64,000 nt of DNA from Bin87 sp965207585 (GCA_965207585.1 CBDBMT010000003.1:3720001-3784000); one strand, 5' to 3'; counted from the stretch's first letter, positions 8,281 to 17,065 are shown. Made by a program: numbers and translations. Notes: generated from the letters alone by a model not told the origin.

Positions 8281-9393
8281 TTATTCTTCTCCGTCGCCGT
8301 GCTTGACCTTCACGCTGGCTACCGTCGGCTCGGCGATAAATGCCTCGACCATGTCGTGGGCTTCGGCGTCCGAGTACTGGACGGGCGGGCTCTTCATAAA
8401 GTATGCGGAAGGGGCGTACACGGCACCGCCCTGACCGCGGTCCAGCGCCAGCTTGGCGCACCGAATGGCGTCCACTACGACACCGGCAGAGTTGGGGCTG
8501 TCCCAGACCTCCAGCTTGACTTCCATTTTGACGGGAGCGCCGCCAAAGACCTTGCCGTCGATGTGGATATAGCACCACTTGCGATCCTGCAGCCACGGCA
8601 CGTGGTCGCTGGGTCCGATGTGGATAGTGTCCGCCTCGGGCTCTTCCTGCATCTGGCTGGTGACGGAGCCGGTCTTGGAGATCTTCTTGGAGACCAGGCG
8701 CTCGCGTTCCAGCATGTTCAGAAAGTCGGTGTTGCCGCCGAAATTCAACTGGTAGGTGTTGTCAATTTCGGCGCCGCGGTTTTCCATCAGTCGGGTCAGC
8801 ACGCGGTGAACGATGGTCGCGCCGACCTGGGACTTGATGTCATCCCCGATGATGGGCACACCCCGTTCCTCAAAACGGTTGCGCCAATACTCCTCGCGAG
8901 CGATGAAAACCGGGATGCAGTTGATCATTGCGCAGCGGGCGTCGAGGATTTGCTCGACGTACCACTTGGTTGCCATCTCGCTGCCCACCGGCAGGTAGTT
9001 GATCACGACGTCGACTTCGCGTTCGCGCAGGATGCCCGAGATATCGGCCGTGCTGTGCTCTGACTTGACTACAAGATCGGACAGATATCGGCCGATTCCG
9101 TCATGGGTCATGCCTCGTTCGACTGGTACCCCGAGATGGGGAACCTCGGCGAACTTGATGGTGTTGTTAGGCTCCGTGAAGATGGCTTCCGACAGATCTT
9201 TGCCGACCTTATTGCGGTCGATGTCGAAAGCGGCAACGACTTCGATGTCCTCGATGCGGTACTCTCCGACGCGGTTGTGCATCACGCCGGGGATTGGGTC
9301 GTCATCTGGAACCTCAACGTACTTGTGGATGCCCTGGACCAGCGAAGACGCGCAGTTGCCCACGCCGATGATGGCAACCTTAATCTTGCCCAA
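8281..9393 (-). CDS. ino1: Inositol-3-phosphate synthase (Ino1 type)
   Basis: Converts glucose-6-phosphate to 1L-myo-inositol-1-phosphate (NAD-dependent, cytosolic). About 370 residues, close to the roughly 365-residue actinobacterial type. Motifs include the NAD-binding 'VAIIGVGNCASSLVQG', 'INYLPVGSEMATKWY', 'IIGDDIKSQVGATIVHR', 'LNFGGNTDFLNMLERER', 'SKKISKTGSVTS', 'IHIGPSDHVPWLQDRKW' and 'LEVWDSPNSAGVVVDA'. I chose TTG at 9393 because AAGGAG stands 8 bases upstream; an ATG at 9429 adds 12 residues and has only a weak site. The gene heads a minus-strand run with the PimA-like and PI-phosphate-synthase-like genes, so its product probably feeds membrane inositol lipid synthesis. The spacing to the next gene is 53 bases. 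Confidence 0.93.
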   Translation of the reverse strand: MGKIKVAIIGVGNCASSLVQGIHKYVEVPDDDPIPGVMHNRVGEYRIEDIEVVAAFDIDRNKVGKDLSEAIFTEPNNTIKFAEVPHLGVPVERGMTHDGIGRYLSDLVVKSEHSTADISGILREREVDVVINYLPVGSEMATKWYVEQILDARCAMINCIPVFIAREEYWRNRFEERGVPIIGDDIKSQVGATIVHRVLTRLMENRGAEIDNTYQLNFGGNTDFLNMLERERLVSKKISKTGSVTSQMQEEPEADTIHIGPSDHVPWLQDRKWCYIHIDGKVFGGAPVKMEVKLEVWDSPNSAGVVVDAIRCAKLALDRGQGGAVYAPSAYFMKSPPVQYSDAEAHDMVEAFIAEPTVASVKVKHGDGEE

Positions 9394-9574
9394 TTGTGTA
9401 CTCCTTGCGGCCTGCCCCGGCTCAAACATCCCTCAACCGAGACTGGAAATTATCGAGGCCAACCGGCGTCAAACTGCCAGACAGTCTAACACACGCGGAA
9501 TTTTAGTGCCCTTCGGCAGTCGCTAATCGCCAGTCGAGGCTAATCGGCGACACAAATCGACCAAGCTGTACCGG

Positions 9575-10255
9575 CTAGTTCTCGGCGAAAAAGCGGAAAA
9601 TCGCGGTCTCATCGTCGTGGCGGAACCTGCCGCCGCGGAACCGGATGTCGCGTCCCTGCTCGATGTGCTGGTCTACCAGTTCCTTGACGCGCCCCGATGC
9701 CTCATCAGCATCCGCGGAGTTGCGGACGATTTCCATCAGCTCGTCGCCCAGCAGATTGTCGCTGACGCCGTCGGTGCAACAGACCAGGCGATCCGCCGGC
9801 GACAAACCCACCGAAGTCTGAAAAACGGACAGGGTCGATTCGGCCCCAATGGCCTTGGAGACGCCCAGACGGATCAGCCCACCCATGCGGCCGCTGTACT
9901 GCTCGTACCCGTCCGGGCGGATCACGTAGATGGGACTGTCCCCAGCAGAGATAATGTGCAGCTGCCCATCCAAATAGAGAGCGGCCGAGGCGGTGGTCAG
10001 CAGGAACCGTCCCCCGCCGACCTGGTGGAACTCGGCGTTCTGCTCGTCAAGAATGGCGACAATGTCGTCCGGGCCGGTGATGGTAGCAGCGTTCAGGGCG
10101 TCGGCCACGGAACCGCTGGCCTCGTCGCCACCGTGACCGGTGACGCCGTCCAGCACCACGTCCAGGAAGTTGCCGTCGCCCAGATCCCGGGTCAGGTAGT
10201 TGTCCTCGCCGTGGGCGGCGTTATCGTGAATAATTGCCAACGAACTGGTGAGCAT
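9575..10255 (-). CDS. PP2C-family protein phosphatase
   Basis: A 226-residue PP2C/PPM phosphatase domain with no extra regions. The metal-binding motifs are present: 'HGEDNYLTRDL', 'LDGVTGHGGDEAS', 'ISAGDSPIYVIRPD', 'CCTDGVSDNLLGDEL' and 'RHDDETAIFRF'. It should be an active Mn2+/Mg2+-dependent Ser/Thr phosphatase in the cytosol. It lies 38 bases downstream of a divergent kinase-like gene on the same strand, a typical kinase-phosphatase switch arrangement. Start ATG at 10255 has AGGA upstream. The targets are unknown. The nearby prmA and dnaJ genes may simply be co-transcribed housekeeping genes. Confidence 0.85.
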   Translation of the reverse strand: MLTSSLAIIHDNAAHGEDNYLTRDLGDGNFLDVVLDGVTGHGGDEASGSVADALNAATITGPDDIVAILDEQNAEFHQVGGGRFLLTTASAALYLDGQLHIISAGDSPIYVIRPDGYEQYSGRMGGLIRLGVSKAIGAESTLSVFQTSVGLSPADRLVCCTDGVSDNLLGDELMEIVRNSADADEASGRVKELVDQHIEQGRDIRFRGGRFRHDDETAIFRFFAEN

Positions 10256-10293
10256 AGTTCCTGCACCCTCGCAAGAGGTTGTTTAGCGGCGGA

Positions 10294-11313
10294 TCAGCCG
10301 GCCAATGAGGCCAGCTCGGTATCAGCGTCGAATCGATAACGGGTCCAGTGGTCTTCGGATAGCCGGTTCAGCGCGGCGCGCCACGCTTCCAAAGCAGCCT
10401 GCCTTTCGGCCATCTGATCGTTTCGGATGGTAATCAGGCGCAGGCATTCGCGCAAGTCCGCTGCGAAATCGGACACGGACTCGTACCCGCGCTGTCGGAT
10501 TTTACCCAGGCACGCCGTCGTGGTCTCCCGCAGCGCATCGTCAACCGACACGAATGCGCCAGTCAGGCTGTCGCATTCGTCTTCAATGGATATCACCGGC
10601 CGCTGGTTGTAAGGGTCGAAGTACCCGGCGGCGTCGGTGGGGGGCAACTCCGGCGCGAGGTAGAACTTGACCATTTCGACGTAGAAATCGTGGACGTCCT
10701 GGGGGCCGCGGTTCCCCTGGCTGCGCTCCACGCCGTGTCCGACCAGCGCGGTGGCATCGATCAGCGAGATCCGGCCGGTACTCGGGGAGTAGAAAACGTT
10801 GTGCGGGCCCAGATCGAGCAGCGCATAGCCGGCGTTGGCGTAGATTTCCTGCGCCTCAAGCAACTGTTCCTGGACCGGCCAATCGGCGACCCCATGGGGC
10901 AGGGCTAGCGGATGCAACGCAAAGAGATTCTGGCCCAGGCCGATGGGCACCCGCAAGATGCGACTTCTGGGGTCTCCCACCAGCGGGATTCCAGCGGCGC
11001 GCTCTTCAACCCGCACCGAGTAGGGCTGGCCCAGATCCTCACTGAAATACTCGTCGTGGAGGGCCACTTCGGTAACACCGATCACCCGGGGCACCGCCTC
11101 ACAATACTGTCCGGCTCGTTCATACGCTTCCAACGCACGGACGGAGCGTTCCTCGATTGGGCCGTGCATCTGGCGGCGCACGGCCTGCGGGGACGGCCGC
11201 TTCAGCACCACGGGCCCGCCGGTCTCCCGGTCAACTGCGGCGCGCACGTCGTAATCAGCGCCGCTGCCCAGGGGGCCGACGAGCTCGAAACGATCCAGCG
11301 TGACGGTTTCCAT
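10294..11313 (-). CDS. Divergent protein-kinase-like protein
   Basis: A 339-residue kinase-fold protein. A glycine-rich loop 'LVGPLGSGADYDVRAA' is followed by 'GPVVLKRP', supplying a candidate ATP-anchoring Lys. The catalytic region reads 'ALLDLGPHNVFYSPSTGR', then 'ISLIDATALV': the D....N pair and the metal Asp are present, but the HRD His and the DFG Phe-Gly are replaced. This is closer to APH/ABC1-like kinases than to Hanks kinases. No membrane segment or sensor domain is visible. The immediate downstream gene is an intact PP2C phosphatase, so I infer a phosphorylation pair. It may instead phosphorylate a small molecule or be a pseudokinase. Confidence 0.65.
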   Translation of the reverse strand: METVTLDRFELVGPLGSGADYDVRAAVDRETGGPVVLKRPSPQAVRRQMHGPIEERSVRALEAYERAGQYCEAVPRVIGVTEVALHDEYFSEDLGQPYSVRVEERAAGIPLVGDPRSRILRVPIGLGQNLFALHPLALPHGVADWPVQEQLLEAQEIYANAGYALLDLGPHNVFYSPSTGRISLIDATALVGHGVERSQGNRGPQDVHDFYVEMVKFYLAPELPPTDAAGYFDPYNQRPVISIEDECDSLTGAFVSVDDALRETTTACLGKIRQRGYESVSDFAADLRECLRLITIRNDQMAERQAALEAWRAALNRLSEDHWTRYRFDADTELASLAG

Positions 11314-11329
11314 GATCGACGTTACTCGA

Positions 11330-12190
11330 CTATTTGTGCCCGCTGAGAATGGTGATCCAGTCCTCTTTCTGCCGGGTTTCGTTGATCACTAATCCGGCCT
11401 CTTTGATCGCCGCAACGGCCTCGTCGTGCTGATCCACGATAATGCCCGACGCGATGAACACCCCGTCTGCGGCCAGCAGTTCGGGGATTGCCGGGGAGAC
11501 CAGTCGGATGCCGCGCGCGCTGATGTTGGCCACCGCGATGTCGTACCGCTGCCCACGGGTCGCGGCGTTCGGGAGGCTGCCGGACTGCGCGTTGACGCGG
11601 TCGGCGATGCCGGTGCGGCGAAAATTCCGCTGGGCGGCGCGCACGGCATGACCGTCGATGTCCACCGCCGTAATGTGGCCCGCGCCCAGCTTGGCGGCGG
11701 CGATGGTCAGGATGCCGGAACCCGTTCCCACGTCCAGCACGTTGCAGCCGGCTCGAACCATTTCTTCCAGAGCTTCCAGGCAGGAATAAGTGGTTGGGTG
11801 ATAACCGGTTCCGAAAGCCAGTCCCGGGTCCAGTTCCACCAGGATGTCGCCGGACTGGGCTTCGTAGTCTATCCAGGAAGGCTTGATCACCAGGTTCTGA
11901 CCGACGCGCAAGAGTGTGAAATGCTGCTTCCAGTTGTCGCGCCAGTCTTCGTTGTCATCCAGCGGCCGGATTTCCAACTCGCCCAGGTCGGCCACGCTGG
12001 ACGCCAGCTTGATTCCCACCTCGATGTGTGCCAGACGCTGCCGTGACAGGCTGGGCAGGTAAGAACGGAGCACCGCGTGCTCGCCGGGCCTGGTTTCAAC
12101 GCTCAACCCGTACCCGTACCGCTCAAAGAGGTAGGACACGGGCTCCACGTATTCGAAGGGAACGTTGATGCTCAGTTCGTGCCAGGACAT
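11330..12190 (-). CDS. prmA: Ribosomal protein L11 methyltransferase
   Basis: A 286-residue SAM-dependent methyltransferase that trimethylates ribosomal protein L11. The N-terminal substrate-binding domain starts 'MSWHELSINVPFEYVEPV'. The linker has 'DPGLAFGTGYHPTTYSCLEA', the PrmA signature. The Rossmann methyltransferase domain has 'VLDVGTGSGILTIAAAKLG', 'AVDIDGHAVRAAQRN' and motif IV 'VANISARGI'. The length fits the family (about 290-310). It lies 62 bases after dnaJ on the same strand, a common bacterial order (dnaJ-prmA), and 16 bases before the kinase-like gene, so the run dnaJ-prmA-kinase-PP2C may be one transcript. Confidence 0.93.
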   Translation of the reverse strand: MSWHELSINVPFEYVEPVSYLFERYGYGLSVETRPGEHAVLRSYLPSLSRQRLAHIEVGIKLASSVADLGELEIRPLDDNEDWRDNWKQHFTLLRVGQNLVIKPSWIDYEAQSGDILVELDPGLAFGTGYHPTTYSCLEALEEMVRAGCNVLDVGTGSGILTIAAAKLGAGHITAVDIDGHAVRAAQRNFRRTGIADRVNAQSGSLPNAATRGQRYDIAVANISARGIRLVSPAIPELLAADGVFIASGIIVDQHDEAVAAIKEAGLVINETRQKEDWITILSGHK

Positions 12191-12252
12191 CGCACCGTCA
12201 GCGTCAGGTCGTGGGTCGCCACATCGCGCGTCTAGCTTCGGAAAGGGGCAAG

Positions 12253-13512
12253 CTATTCGCCGCTTGAGGTCAGGGTGTCTTTGATACGGTCGAACAGGCC
12301 GCGTTGCTTGTCGTCTGGTTGCGGTTCCTGCGTCTCGGCGTCGGCCTCAACGTCTACGTCTTCCGGTTCCGCAGCTTCGTTCTGGGCAGGTTTCCGGCTG
12401 TTGGCGCGCTTCTTCCGAGGAGGCGCCGGCGGCCTCTTACCATTGTTGGCCAGGGAATAGGCGAGATCCTCCACCAGTTTGCGCTGGTACTTGTTCAACT
12501 TGGACGGAATGTCCACGTCCACCAGGACCCGGATGTCCCCGCGTCGGTCAGTGGGCCGGCCGTCGCGTCGGATGCGAGGTACGCCGCGGGAACGGACGCG
12601 GAACTCGCTGCCCGCCTGGGTTCCCGGCGGTATTTCGAGATCGACGTTGTCGCCCTCCAAGGTTGGGATGGGTTTGGTCATGCCCAGGGCGGCTTCCGCC
12701 ATGTTGAGCGACGTGTGGTACAGCAGGTCCGATTCATCGCGCACGAAGAACGGATGCTCTCGCACGCGCACCTGGACATACAGGTTGCCCGGCGGGCCGC
12801 CGTTGGATCCGGCGTCACCCTCACCGGTGATGCGCACCTGCATACCGTTGTCGACGCCGGCGGGAATGGTAACCGTGCGGGTCCGACGGCGCCGTTCGAA
12901 CCCTCGGGCGCGGCAGTTGGAGCATGGGGTTTCTATGGACCGGCCGTTGCCATTGCAGGTGGAGCAGGGAGTAGTCACCGCAAACTGACCAAACACGCTG
13001 CGCTGGGCGCGGCGCACCTGGCCGCTGCCGTTGCACGTGCGGCAGGTGTTGATGGCGGTCCCGGGTTCGTTGCCGGCTCCGGAACAGTGGTGGCAAGGCT
13101 CCACCCGATTGATCTCGATGTCCTTGTCGCAGCCGAACACGGCCTCTTCGAAGGTCAGGTTGACCCGATGACTGATGTCCTCCCCGCTGCGTGGCTGGTT
13201 GGCAGTGCGCCCGCCACCTCCGAAAAAGGTGTCGAATATGTCGCCGAAACCGCCGAACGGGTCGAAGCCGTCAAATCCACGTTCGCCGCCACCGTTTACG
13301 CCGGCGTGGCCAAAACGGTCATAGCGGGTGCGCTTCTCCTGGTCGCTCAGGACCTGATAGGCTTCGTTGATTTCCTTGAACTTGTCCTCGGCGCCCGGGG
13401 TTCTGTTCCGGTCAGGATGGAATTCCATCGCCTTCCTGCGGAAAGCACGACGGATCTCCTCATCGTTGGCTCCCCGGTCGACGCCGAGGGTCTCGTAATA
13501 GTCTACGGGCAT
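12253..13512 (-). CDS. dnaJ: Chaperone DnaJ (Hsp40, type I)
   Basis: Co-chaperone that stimulates DnaK ATPase and delivers unfolded proteins. It has the J-domain with 'FHPDRN' (HPD), a Gly/Phe-rich segment ('GERGFDGFDPFGGFGDIFD'), four zinc-binding repeats (CHHCSGAG, CRTCNGSG, CSTCNGNG, CSNCRARG) and the C-terminal substrate-binding domains. Unusual is a C-terminal tail of about 70 residues, first basic ('PPAPPRKKRANSRKP') then acidic, ending in 'LFDRIKDTLTSSGE'. The fourth zinc repeat has ARG in place of the usual GxG. I chose ATG 13512 ('MPVDYYETLGVD'); an in-frame start six codons earlier (13530) is possible. No grpE or dnaK is adjacent. Confidence 0.94.
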   Translation of the reverse strand: MPVDYYETLGVDRGANDEEIRRAFRRKAMEFHPDRNRTPGAEDKFKEINEAYQVLSDQEKRTRYDRFGHAGVNGGGERGFDGFDPFGGFGDIFDTFFGGGGRTANQPRSGEDISHRVNLTFEEAVFGCDKDIEINRVEPCHHCSGAGNEPGTAINTCRTCNGSGQVRRAQRSVFGQFAVTTPCSTCNGNGRSIETPCSNCRARGFERRRRTRTVTIPAGVDNGMQVRITGEGDAGSNGGPPGNLYVQVRVREHPFFVRDESDLLYHTSLNMAEAALGMTKPIPTLEGDNVDLEIPPGTQAGSEFRVRSRGVPRIRRDGRPTDRRGDIRVLVDVDIPSKLNKYQRKLVEDLAYSLANNGKRPPAPPRKKRANSRKPAQNEAAEPEDVDVEADAETQEPQPDDKQRGLFDRIKDTLTSSGE

Positions 13513-13641
13513 AACATTCTGGCGAATCACAGAGTGTCTCGATTATAGCGGACGCCACGCTCAACGCTCAACACTCGAAAGTGCCGGCCAAGAACCTCTC
13601 GAATCGACAGGCGAAAGATCCGCAACCCCGCACCAGCGATT

Positions 13642-14016
13642 TCACGACAGCGACCGACCGACCAATACGCCAGCGTAGGCGGCCGCCAGCCCAACGGCCA
13701 GGTTGGCTGCGATGGAAATGCCGGCGCGACCCAGTTCTCCGCTGGATACGAGCCGCACACCATCGTAGGCCAGAGTGGAAAAGGTGGTGAAACCTCCCAG
13801 CAACCCCACCGTCAGCATGGCGCGCAGCTCCAATGGCCACTCGGATCGGGTGATGAAAATGGTGGCCAGCACGCCCAGGGCAAAGGAGCCGGCGATGTTG
13901 ACCGCGAAAGTGCCCACCACCGTGTCTGCGCCCAGGTAGTGCGCCGCCAGCCGGCCCACGGCGTACCGTAGCACCGACCCGGCCGCGCCCCCAACGGCCA
14001 CCAGCAGCCAGATCAC
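13642..14016 (-). CDS. crcB: Fluoride channel CrcB/Fluc
   Basis: A 124-residue membrane protein with four hydrophobic helices, the right size for a Fluc subunit that works as a dual-topology dimer exporting fluoride. Signature segments are 'AVGGAAGSVLRYAVGRL', 'GTFAVNIAGSFALGVLA' and 'GLLGGFTTFSTLAYDGV' (the TTFS pore region). The start appears to be GTG at 14016. Only one copy is visible, consistent with a homodimer. No fluoride riboswitch was recognised upstream. It is followed on the same strand by dnaJ after 129 bases and is probably transcribed independently. Confidence 0.92.
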   Translation of the reverse strand: MIWLLVAVGGAAGSVLRYAVGRLAAHYLGADTVVGTFAVNIAGSFALGVLATIFITRSEWPLELRAMLTVGLLGGFTTFSTLAYDGVRLVSSGELGRAGISIAANLAVGLAAAYAGVLVGRSLS

Positions 14017-14082
14017 GCTGAGCCTGGACGCCCGGCGATAGCTGCAGCAGCGGTGATTTTCATGGCGCTATTCCCCGGTCGT

Positions 14083-14895
14083 TCAGGTTCGCAACCCCTT
14101 TTCGCGCAGCACCCAGTCGATCCATTCGCGATCTTCGTCCGACAGTGGCCCTTCCGGGTCGTTGCTGTAGTCCGCGTAATTGGAGTAGTAATCCTGTTCG
14201 TACATATCGTCAACCAACGAACCCAGCGGGACCACCGCCTCAGCATCCTCTTCCAGCAATGGCACCGGGACGTCGGGGATTGGCGTTTGCAGGCGGAAAG
14301 GATACAGGTCCACTTCCGGGCGCGTCGGCCATCGGCTGATCAGGTGCCGGTAAGGCGCGTCGCCGTCATAGCCTTCCACGGGCATGGGCCGGCCGCGGCG
14401 AACGAGGTCGATCTCCACCAGATGAGTTTCGCTGAAAATTACCCGTTGGCGCTTGTCCAGATACTGGCTGCGCCCGTGTCCGCCCGTAATCTTGTTGCTG
14501 GGGGACAGCAGCTCCACGATGGTTACCGGGTCTTCCTGGCCGCGTTCGCCAATGGTGATGAACATCTCCGGGGACGTTTCGTCATCCAAGGGCAACCTGG
14601 CGATTACCCTGCCCTCCGTCTGGTAGGGGGCAACAGCACGCTCGCGCATTTCGCCGCCCCGGATGGAAAGATCGGGTTCGGCGTACCGCGCCGGAGCGTC
14701 TCGCGAGGGATCGTTGCCGACGGGCACACGCTCATCCATGATGACCGTGTACCGAAACGGCAACGTCCGACGGAGGAACCGGTGCATTTCAGTGATAATC
14801 TTGTTGTGAACTTCCGGCCACAGGCGCCTGGATTCCAGATACGGGTTCATGCCCGGAAACGGGTTGGCAAAGGGGTTTTCCATTTGAGCGGCCAT
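14083..14895 (-). CDS. DUF4058 family protein
   Basis: About 270 residues. The N-terminal 'PFPGMNPYLESRRLWPEVHN' is the hallmark of DUF4058, a family of unknown function common in Chloroflexota, Cyanobacteria and Planctomycetes. Other family-like segments are 'YTVIMDERVPVGND' and 'FITIGERGQEDPVTIVELLS', followed by 'PSNKITGGHGRSQY'. The D/E-V-E..K pattern resembles PD-(D/E)xK nuclease folds, but no activity is claimed. Start ATG 14895 lies four bases after the stop of the FAD oxidase pseudogene; ATG 14883 is an equally plausible alternative. No signal peptide is present. Confidence 0.8.
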   Translation of the reverse strand: MAAQMENPFANPFPGMNPYLESRRLWPEVHNKIITEMHRFLRRTLPFRYTVIMDERVPVGNDPSRDAPARYAEPDLSIRGGEMRERAVAPYQTEGRVIARLPLDDETSPEMFITIGERGQEDPVTIVELLSPSNKITGGHGRSQYLDKRQRVIFSETHLVEIDLVRRGRPMPVEGYDGDAPYRHLISRWPTRPEVDLYPFRLQTPIPDVPVPLLEEDAEAVVPLGSLVDDMYEQDYYSNYADYSNDPEGPLSDEDREWIDWVLREKGLRT

Positions 14896-14898
14896 CGG

Positions 14899-16037
14899 CT
14901 AAACGTCCGTTGAGAAGCGGCCCAGGCGGAACAGCCCGATGTCGTGCTCCGTCTGGCCGTGCTCCGCCAAGTCGGCCATGATTTCGCCCACCACGCTGGA
15001 GAACTTGAAGCCGTGCCCGGAGAACCCAGCGGCGACGGAGACCTGTGGGTGGTCAGGCAACGTGTCGATGATGAAATGCTCGTCCGGGGTGTTGGTGAAC
15101 ATGCAGGTCTTCAGCGCAAGAGTCGGGCCGGCTGCCTCCGGGAAATAACGCTCGGTGAACCCTCGCAGCGCCGCCTCGTCCCGGGCGTTGGGTTCCCGGT
15201 CCATGGTGTCCGGATCGACCTGCTCGCGGAAGTGGTTGAACATGCCCAGCTTGAAGCCGGGTATCCCGTACGACGGGAACCCGTAGAAGCGGCCTTCTTC
15301 AACCTCCATGCCGAAGCACGGGAAATTCTCCGGTCGAAAAGCTCCGGGCGATATGGAGCAAACCATCCCAGCACCTGTCGTTCGGGGACGGCGTGGGCGG
15401 CTACTTCGGGCGCAACCTTGCCCGCCCAGGCTCCGGCGGTAACCACCAAACGGCGGGCCGAGTAGGTGTCCTTGTCGGTGGACACGATCACTCCTCCGCC
15501 GGCGGTGGGCTCCCAACTGACCGCAGCCTCCCGGCCGTGCACCTCAGCGCCGATTTCCAGAGCCGCGGAAACGTGGCCGACTATGCAGCGCTCGGAGAGC
15601 ACAAAACCGCCCTGCTGCTCGTAGAGCATTTCGGCTTCTTCGGGCAGCTGGAAACCGGGCCACTCCTGGTTCACCTCCGGGCCGCTCAGGATGCGATAGG
15701 GGAGATGATGTTGAGTCACGGTCTCCAGCGAGCCTTCCAGCAACTGGCTGGCCCCGACGCCTCCGCGGACGCATCCGGTGGTAACCAGCAACTTTTCGCC
15801 GGCCACGTTCTCCAACTGGTGCCAGAGCTCGTAGGCCCTATAGAGCAGCGGAACGTAGGATGGGTCCTCATGGTAGGCGAGGCGGATCATGCGGCTGACG
15901 CCGTGGGAAGAGCCCATCTCGTTGGGTATGTCGTATTGTTCCAGGCCCAACACCTTCCAGCCACGCCGGGCCAGGTGATAAACGGCGGCACTCCCCATGC
16001 CGCCGACTCCGATAACGATGGCGTCGAATTCTCGCAT
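14899..16037 (-). pseudogene. Sarcosine oxidase-like FAD-dependent oxidoreductase, frameshifted
   Basis: Two overlapping reading frames together encode one monomeric sarcosine oxidase / N-methyltryptophan oxidase-like protein of about 380 residues. The first part (from ATG 16037) has the FAD-binding 'AIVIGVGGMGSAAVYHLARR', 'GSSHGVSRMIRLAYHED' and runs to 'GWFAPYRPELF'. The second part begins at 'PENFPCFGMEVEEGRFYGFP' and ends with 'FSGHGFKFSSVVGE', which holds the flavin-site region of the family. The frame changes near 15334-15335: one added base would restore a continuous 'LFDPENFP'. This is either a real disabling mutation or an assembly error; the rest of the sequence is well preserved, so it is recent either way. 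The family oxidises secondary amines such as sarcosine, releasing H2O2. Confidence 0.8.
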
Positions 16038-16060
16038 TGGTTTTCCCACTTGGTTTCTGG

Positions 16061-16080
16061 ATTCCCGCTTTCGCGGGAAT
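16061..16080. repeat. REP-like palindrome ATTCCCGCTTTCGCGGGAAT
   Basis: A perfect-arm palindrome (ATTCCCGC / GCGGGAAT with a TTTC-type loop) between the FAD oxidase and SMP-30-like genes, preceded by TTCTGG. The same TTCTGGATTCC... design recurs at 57,821-57,850, so this is a dispersed repeat family. It could also act as a hairpin in the transcript. Confidence 0.65.
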
Positions 16081-16100
16081 GGCGTGGTGGTTAGCGGGAT

Positions 16101-17018
16101 CTACGCTCGTGGCAGCGGGTTGCCCGGCGTGGTCAGGCGCAGGCTGTACACCGATGTCCGAGCGGTGAACAGCATGGTGCGGAAGTCCGGGCCGCCGAAA
16201 GCGCAGTTGGCCGGTATCTCCGGGACCCGAATGATTCCCAGGTGCTCGCCCGCAGAGGAAAAGACCCACACGCCGCCGGAGCCGGTGCAGTACACCCGGC
16301 CTTCCGCATCGACCTTCATACCGTCGGGCACGCCGTCTTCGGCGGACGACATATCGCCGAACTTGCGGCTGTTGCTCAGGGAGCCGTCGGCCGCCACGTC
16401 GTAAGCCTGGATGAACTGGTTCGGTTTGACCTCGCCGTCCCAGTACTGGTCCGGCCGTTCGCCCAGCTGGCGGGTGTTAGACACGTACAGCACCGACTCG
16501 TCGGGGGAGAATGCGATGCCGTTGGGGAAGTCGATGTCGTGGGCGGACAAATCCACTGTGCCGTCCGGGGCGATGCGGTGGATGGTGCCGGGCCACTCGA
16601 TCTCCTGCTCCTCTTCCGGAACACGACCGCTGGGATTGGTGAAGTAGATGCTGCCGTCGCTGCGGCACACGATGTCGTTGGGTCGGTGGAAGCGTTTGCC
16701 GTCCCAACGCTCCGCCACCACGTTGATGGTGCCGTCGGATTCCATGCGGGCGATGCGCCGGTTGTCGCCCTCGCACATGAGCAGGCGGCCTTGCAGGTCC
16801 AGGGTCATTCCGTTGGTGCCGCCGCTGGGCTCGCGAATGATCTCGGGAGTGCCGCCGGCGGGAGACATGCGGTGGATCACGGGCGGTTCGCGTCTCAGGT
16901 CCACAAAGAGCCAATAGCCGTCGGGGTGCCACAGCGGGCCCTCGGTGAACACGAAATCGGTGGCAAGCTGCTGAGCTTCCTGGTTGGGTTCCACGATGTC
17001 AGGCAGGTATTCGGGCAT
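16101..17018 (-). CDS. SMP-30/gluconolactonase/LRE family protein
   Basis: A 305-residue six-bladed beta-propeller. The metal-site pattern of the SMP-30/gluconolactonase family is visible: 'FVFTEGPLWHPDG' (Glu), 'HRPNDIVCRSDGSIYFTNP' (Asn-Asp), 'DIDFPNGIAFSPDESVLYVS' (Asn), and 'DGVPDGMKVDAEGRVYCT' (Asp). Such enzymes hydrolyse sugar lactones or related esters using Ca2+ or Zn2+. There is no signal peptide with the chosen start. ATG 17018 has AGGAGG 6 bases upstream, whereas a longer frame reaching 17207 lacks such a site. It lies upstream of the FAD oxidase pseudogene on the same strand. The actual lactone is unknown. Confidence 0.88.
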   Translation of the reverse strand: MPEYLPDIVEPNQEAQQLATDFVFTEGPLWHPDGYWLFVDLRREPPVIHRMSPAGGTPEIIREPSGGTNGMTLDLQGRLLMCEGDNRRIARMESDGTINVVAERWDGKRFHRPNDIVCRSDGSIYFTNPSGRVPEEEQEIEWPGTIHRIAPDGTVDLSAHDIDFPNGIAFSPDESVLYVSNTRQLGERPDQYWDGEVKPNQFIQAYDVAADGSLSNSRKFGDMSSAEDGVPDGMKVDAEGRVYCTGSGGVWVFSSAGEHLGIIRVPEIPANCAFGGPDFRTMLFTARTSVYSLRLTTPGNPLPRA

Positions 17019-17065
17019 GGTGTGCCTCCTGTGGAGAGAGGGTTGTCGGAGACGGTTGTTCAGCG

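Noticed and set aside
9394..9429. ATG start of inositol-phosphate synthase at 9,429
   Set aside because: The TTG at 9,393 has a better-placed AAGGAG and fits the family N-terminus more closely, though the ATG is not excluded.
12304..13548. 414-codon open frame on the plus strand
   Set aside because: Antisense shadow of dnaJ; its composition follows the complementary high-GC codons and it shows no domain.
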